DNA of 64,000 nucleotides from Amycolatopsis nivea (GTDB lineage Bacteria; Actinomycetota; Actinomycetes; Mycobacteriales; Pseudonocardiaceae). Positions within the stretch are counted from its first letter, which is position 1. The number at the start of each line of letters is the position of its first letter. The stretch spans positions 1-64,000 of the forward strand of contig NZ_SDLT01000029.1 of assembly GCF_004522235.1 (NCBI RefSeq), written 5' to 3'. A model generated the notes under the pieces. The model was not told where the DNA came from, made no database searches, and was given only the letters and a program-made list of their open reading frames with translations. The translations under genes were made by a program, and so were the position numbers. Positions 60,911 to 64,000 of the stretch are shown here, in pieces.

Positions 60911-62062
60911 GTGCGCATTCTTTTCACGTCCCTCGCGTCTTACGGGCACCTTTATCCGTTGCTGCCGCTAGCCTCCGCCGCGCGCGACGCCGGCCACGAG
61001 GTGCTTTACGCGACCGCATCCGACTTCCACCCCACGCTGGAGAAGGCCGGGCTCGAAGCCGTCGCCGCCGGGTTGACGCTGCAGGAGGCGTTCAACCTCC
61101 TCTTCGCAGGCGACACCCGCAGCCGCTACGAGGTCCCGGAAGCCGAGCTGAACGAGGCGATCGGCAAGGCGTTCGGCAGGCTGCTGCCCACCCGGTTCAT
61201 GACCGACCTCGCCGCGGTGCTCGCCGAGCGGAAACCGGACCTGGTCGTGTACGAAATGGGCAATCCGGGCGGCGCGTTCGCCGCGCATCAGGCGGGAATC
61301 CCGGCGATCGGGCACGGTTTCGGCCGGGTGTCCGGCGGTGGCCCGATGGAGCACATCACCGAGCAGATCGACGCGTTCGCCGCCGAGCTCGGCCTCACCG
61401 GAAGCAGCAAGCTTTTCTGGGGCCAGCCGTTCGTGGACATCTGCCCGCCGTCGGTGCAGGCGCCGGCGTTCCTCGCCGGAGCCCAGCGGGTGCCGCTGCG
61501 TCCGGTCGGCTGGAGCGAACCGGGCGATCTGCCGTCCGGCGTCGAAGGCCGGGACCGCGGCCGCCCGCTGCTGTACCTGACGCTCGGCACCACCGGAGCC
61601 AGCCAGGCGCACCTGCTGACCTCGGCCTTGCACGGACTGGCCGCGCTCGACGCGGACGTGCTGGTGGCCACCGGCCCGGCCGTCGACGTCGAGGCACTCG
61701 GCGAGGTTCCGTCGAACGTGCGACTGGAGGCATGGGTGCCGCAGTCGCAACTGCTGCCGCACGTCGATCTGGTGGTCCACCACGGCGGCAGCGGAACCAC
61801 GCTGGGCGGGTTCGCCGCGGGGGTGCCGCAGTTGCTGCTGCCGCAGGGCGCGGACCAGTTCACCAACGCGGACGCCGTGGTCGCCGCGGGCGTGGGCGCG
61901 AAGCTGGTCGGCGACGAACTGACGACAGACGCGGTCCGCGAGACGGCCGGTCGGTTGCTGGCCGACAGCGCAGTGGCGGACGCCGTGCGCGGGCTGGCGG
62001 AGGAGGTCGCGGGGATGCCTTCGCCGGAGGAAGTGGCGGCGCAGTTGCCGCGGTACGCCTGA
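60911..62062 (+). CDS. Family 1 glycosyltransferase (MGT-like)
   Basis: A 383-residue GT-B glycosyltransferase. The N-terminus MRILFTSLASYGHLYPLLPL contains the catalytic His. The nucleotide-sugar motif is VVHHGGSGTTLGGFAAGVPQ with LLLPQGADQF following. This is the macrolide/antibiotic-glycosylating type. The acceptor and sugar are unknown. The GTG start at 60911 is 57 bases from the divergent phosphohexomutase, which could supply sugar phosphates. Confidence 0.9.
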   Translation: MRILFTSLASYGHLYPLLPLASAARDAGHEVLYATASDFHPTLEKAGLEAVAAGLTLQEAFNLLFAGDTRSRYEVPEAELNEAIGKAFGRLLPTRFMTDLAAVLAERKPDLVVYEMGNPGGAFAAHQAGIPAIGHGFGRVSGGGPMEHITEQIDAFAAELGLTGSSKLFWGQPFVDICPPSVQAPAFLAGAQRVPLRPVGWSEPGDLPSGVEGRDRGRPLLYLTLGTTGASQAHLLTSALHGLAALDADVLVATGPAVDVEALGEVPSNVRLEAWVPQSQLLPHVDLVVHHGGSGTTLGGFAAGVPQLLLPQGADQFTNADAVVAAGVGAKLVGDELTTDAVRETAGRLLADSAVADAVRGLAEEVAGMPSPEEVAAQLPRYA

Positions 62063-62072
62063 GTTGCTTGCG

Positions 62073-62151
62073 CCCCAATGTGGCATTGGGTGCATGTGAC
62101 GCACCGAATGCCACATTGGGTGCATGTGACGCACCCAATGTGGCATTGGGG
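62073..62151. repeat. 79-bp palindromic repeat, copy 2
   Basis: This has the same length as the copy at 41946-42024 and the same alternation of CCAATG/CATTGG and GTGCAT/GACGCAC units, with about 91 % identity. It lies between the convergent glycosyltransferase (stop 62062) and purine nucleoside phosphorylase (stop 62165) and could act as their shared terminator. Confidence 0.92.
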
Positions 62152-62164
62152 CGCTAGCCGGAGC

Positions 62165-62950
62165 TCACGCGCGGGTGACGAGCTCCTTCAGCAGCGAACC
62201 CATCCGCGTCGCCGACTGCCGCCCGGCCTCGAGGACTTCCTCGTGGTTGAGCGGTTCGCCGGTCATGCCCGCGGCCAGGTTCGTGACCAGGGACAGTCCG
62301 AACACCTCGAGCCCGGCCGCGCGGGCGGCGATCGCCTCCAGCACGGTCGACATGCCGACCAGGTCCGCGCCCATGGTGCGCAGCATCCGGATCTCGGCGG
62401 GCGTCTCGAAGTGCGGCCCGGGCAGGCCCGCGTACACGCCCTCCTCGAGCGAATCGTCGATCTCCCGCGCCAGGTCGCGCAGGCGCTTGGCGTAGAGGTC
62501 GGTCAGGTCGACGAAGTGCGCGCCGACGATCGGCGAGCGCGCGGTCAGGTTGAGGTGGTCGGCGATCAGCACCGGCTGCCCGACGTTCATGCCCGCGCGC
62601 AGCCCGCCCGCCGCGTTGGTGAGCAGCACCGTCCGTGCGCCCGCCGCCGCGGCCGTGCGCACGTTCTGCACGACCGGGTCGATGCCCTTGCCCTCGTAGA
62701 AATGCGTGCGGCCGAGCAGGACCAGCGCGCGCTTGTCGCCGATCCGCAGTGACCGCACCGTGCCGCCGTGGCCGACCGCTCCGGGCGGGGTGAAGCCCGG
62801 CAGCTCGCCGAACGGGATCTCCGCGTCGGCGGTTCCGATCACGTCCGCGGCCGGACGCCAGCCCGAACCCAGCACCACGGCGATGTCGTGTTTCTCGACG
62901 CCGGTGCGCTCGGCGATGACGGCCGCGGCCGCCTCCTCCAGGTTGCTCAT
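62165..62950 (-). CDS. Purine-nucleoside phosphorylase
   Basis: A 261-residue trimeric-type phosphorylase for inosine and guanosine. Signatures: [45 protein letters not shown] and [16 protein letters not shown] 62950 overlaps the upstream gene by ATGA. Its ribose-1-phosphate can be processed by the mutase at 59225-60853; its inosine substrate comes from add. Confidence 0.94.
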   Translation of the reverse strand: MSNLEEAAAAVIAERTGVEKHDIAVVLGSGWRPAADVIGTADAEIPFGELPGFTPPGAVGHGGTVRSLRIGDKRALVLLGRTHFYEGKGIDPVVQNVRTAAAAGARTVLLTNAAGGLRAGMNVGQPVLIADHLNLTARSPIVGAHFVDLTDLYAKRLRDLAREIDDSLEEGVYAGLPGPHFETPAEIRMLRTMGADLVGMSTVLEAIAARAAGLEVFGLSLVTNLAAGMTGEPLNHEEVLEAGRQSATRMGSLLKELVTRA

Positions 62951-63375
62951 GCCGCCGAGCGTATCCGGGCGCCGCGCACGGCGAGGAACGCGACCAGGCC
63001 GAACGGCGACAGGAAGATCGTCAGCAGGAGCAGCGGGCTGACGATCCACCACGGGATCCGGTGCGTGCGCGCCTCGAAGAACATCCAGCGCGCGATGAAC
63101 AGGTCGAACGCGATCAGGTGCGCCCAGACCAGCGCGGCCCCGTACGGTGTGCTCAGGAATCCTTGCAGGACACCGAGATCCGGTCGTTGCATCGCGTGCC
63201 ACAGCTCGCCGAAGTGCGGGATCGCCAGCACGAAGTACCAGATCAGCGGCAGCAGCGGCACCCACGGCGACGCCAGGATCCGGCGAGTGCCGCGCCAGCC
63301 GGGCAGGAAGATCATCAGCGCCCAGAACGGAACCGCGACCGGGAACGTCCAGGCGAAGACGGTCAGGTCACTCAC
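62947..63375 (-). CDS. ABA4-like (DUF4281) membrane protein
   Basis: A 142-residue protein with four helices ([75 protein letters not shown]). The motif [17 protein letters not shown] matches the ABA4/DUF4281 family. The GTG at 63375 overlaps the upstream stop by four bases. The function in bacteria is unknown. Confidence 0.82.
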   Translation of the reverse strand: MSDLTVFAWTFPVAVPFWALMIFLPGWRGTRRILASPWVPLLPLIWYFVLAIPHFGELWHAMQRPDLGVLQGFLSTPYGAALVWAHLIAFDLFIARWMFFEARTHRIPWWIVSPLLLLTIFLSPFGLVAFLAVRGARIRSAA

Positions 63376-64000
63376 CGGACCGCCTTCCTGGCCGGCACCA
63401 GCACCGACGCCGCGGCAGCCACCGCGACCACGCCGACGAGCAGCCCGGCGGCGGCCAGCGTCGTGCCGCTCGGGTGGATGAGCGGTTCGCCGCGTTCGGC
63501 CTGCCACAGGATCAAGCCGACGAGCCCCGCGTAGCCGACCGAACCCGTCCACACCAGCCGCACGCGCACCGCGCTTTCGCGCAGCCGGGGCAGTCGCGTC
63601 GCGAGCACCGCGAGCCCGAACGCCAAGAGCGGCAACGCTTGCAGCGCGTGCAGGCCGATGAAGTGCGCGATGCGCAGGTCACCGCCGGTGGTGCTCCAGC
63701 CGAGCAGCGGAAGACCGGGGCCGCCGTCCGCGACGCCGACGCTGTGCGCGCCGATGAGGTCGGAATGCCCGGTGGCTTTGATCTCGGCGCGTTCGATCGG
63801 GGTCGGCCGGGTCATGGTCGCGCCGAGGCCCGCGCCGATCAGCGCGAGGACCGCGCTGGTGCGCACCGCCCAGTACACCGCGCGGTCTTCGATCCGGGTG
63901 AACATGAGCAGCACGGTGACGACGAGCGTGGCCAGCCAGAGCCCCGCGACCATGACCCCCATGGCCTGGAACAGCGCGGCGTCGAACGGGGACGTGTTCG
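63372..64000 (-). CDS. Membrane protein, 5' end outside the window
   Basis: At least 209 residues with helices near VAGLWLATLVVTVLLM, AVLALIGAGLGA, IGLHALQALPLLAFGLAVLA, SVGYAGLVGLILW and LLVGVVAVAAAASVLV. The ATG at 63962 is not clearly the start: the frame continues open to the window edge (NTSPFDAALFQA before it), so the gene is probably partial. It is the first visible member of an operon with the DUF4281 gene and purine nucleoside phosphorylase. Confidence 0.78.
   Translation of the reverse strand, partial: NTSPFDAALFQAMGVMVAGLWLATLVVTVLLMFTRIEDRAVYWAVRTSAVLALIGAGLGATMTRPTPIERAEIKATGHSDLIGAHSVGVADGGPGLPLLGWSTTGGDLRIAHFIGLHALQALPLLAFGLAVLATRLPRLRESAVRVRLVWTGSVGYAGLVGLILWQAERGEPLIHPSGTTLAAAGLLVGVVAVAAAASVLVPARKAVR

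Overview
The window is high-GC DNA (roughly 70 % G+C by eye) with many GTG starts, four-base ATGA/GTGA junctions and actinobacterial protein families. Gene content and order, together with palindromic intergenic repeats, point to a Pseudonocardiales actinomycete, most likely Amycolatopsis or a close relative. This is inference from protein and repeat character; no marker gene such as 16S rRNA is present, and I see no tRNA, rRNA or CRISPR array.

Layout. 50-3483 (minus): succinate dehydrogenase sdhCDAB. 4028-10859 (plus): a tightly overlapping operon for nucleoside import (BMP-type lipoprotein, double ATPase, two permeases) and pyrimidine nucleoside breakdown (cdd, deoA). A decayed IS110-type transposase lies at 10954-11333, then a coiled-coil gene and adenosine deaminase (add). 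13949-22714: accessory genes (MFS exporter, TetR plus an atypical SDR with clear operators, an acidic protein of unknown role, a DUF3516 helicase, a flavin monooxygenase, an F420-reductase-like protein, HxlR). 22585-28942: SorC regulator and a polyol or sugar uptake operon (zinc dehydrogenase plus ABC importer) with a recognisable operator. 29070-36551: small regulators, a methyltransferase under tandem operators, two tandem CYP105-like P450s with a [3Fe-4S] ferredoxin, and an XRE regulator near a small conserved ORF.

36981-42861: deoC with two aldehyde dehydrogenases (one lacking its catalytic half), a DUF1707 protein, a tyrosine phosphatase, a repeat-rich gap and upp. 42854-44918: TetR, then MerR plus aldo-keto reductase behind a textbook MerR promoter. 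45053-52129: a four-gene redox/transport operon (flavin monooxygenase-like, FMN 2-hydroxyacid oxidase, odd P450, cation/proton antiporter) followed by a two-component system; I know no described pathway for this set and it is my best candidate for an undescribed system. 52104-55603: YczE-like membrane protein, diverged adenine-deaminase-like protein and divergent LysR. 55608-64000: small unknowns, a divergent histidyl-tRNA synthetase, a flavodoxin-like protein, phosphohexomutase, glycosyltransferase, purine nucleoside phosphorylase and two membrane proteins, the last running off the window.

How they work together. Nucleosides imported by the 4028-9199 transporter can be deaminated (cdd, add) and phosphorolysed (deoA, purine nucleoside phosphorylase). 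The sugar phosphate can be isomerised by the phosphohexomutase, split by deoC to glyceraldehyde-3-phosphate and acetaldehyde, and the aldehyde oxidised by the neighbouring dehydrogenase. Uracil returns through upp, and the carbon reaches the TCA cycle, represented here by sdh. Three kinds of repeat punctuate the gaps: a 79-bp palindromic element (two copies), a GTGARGG/CCYTCAC inverted element (about four copies) and long perfect hairpins.
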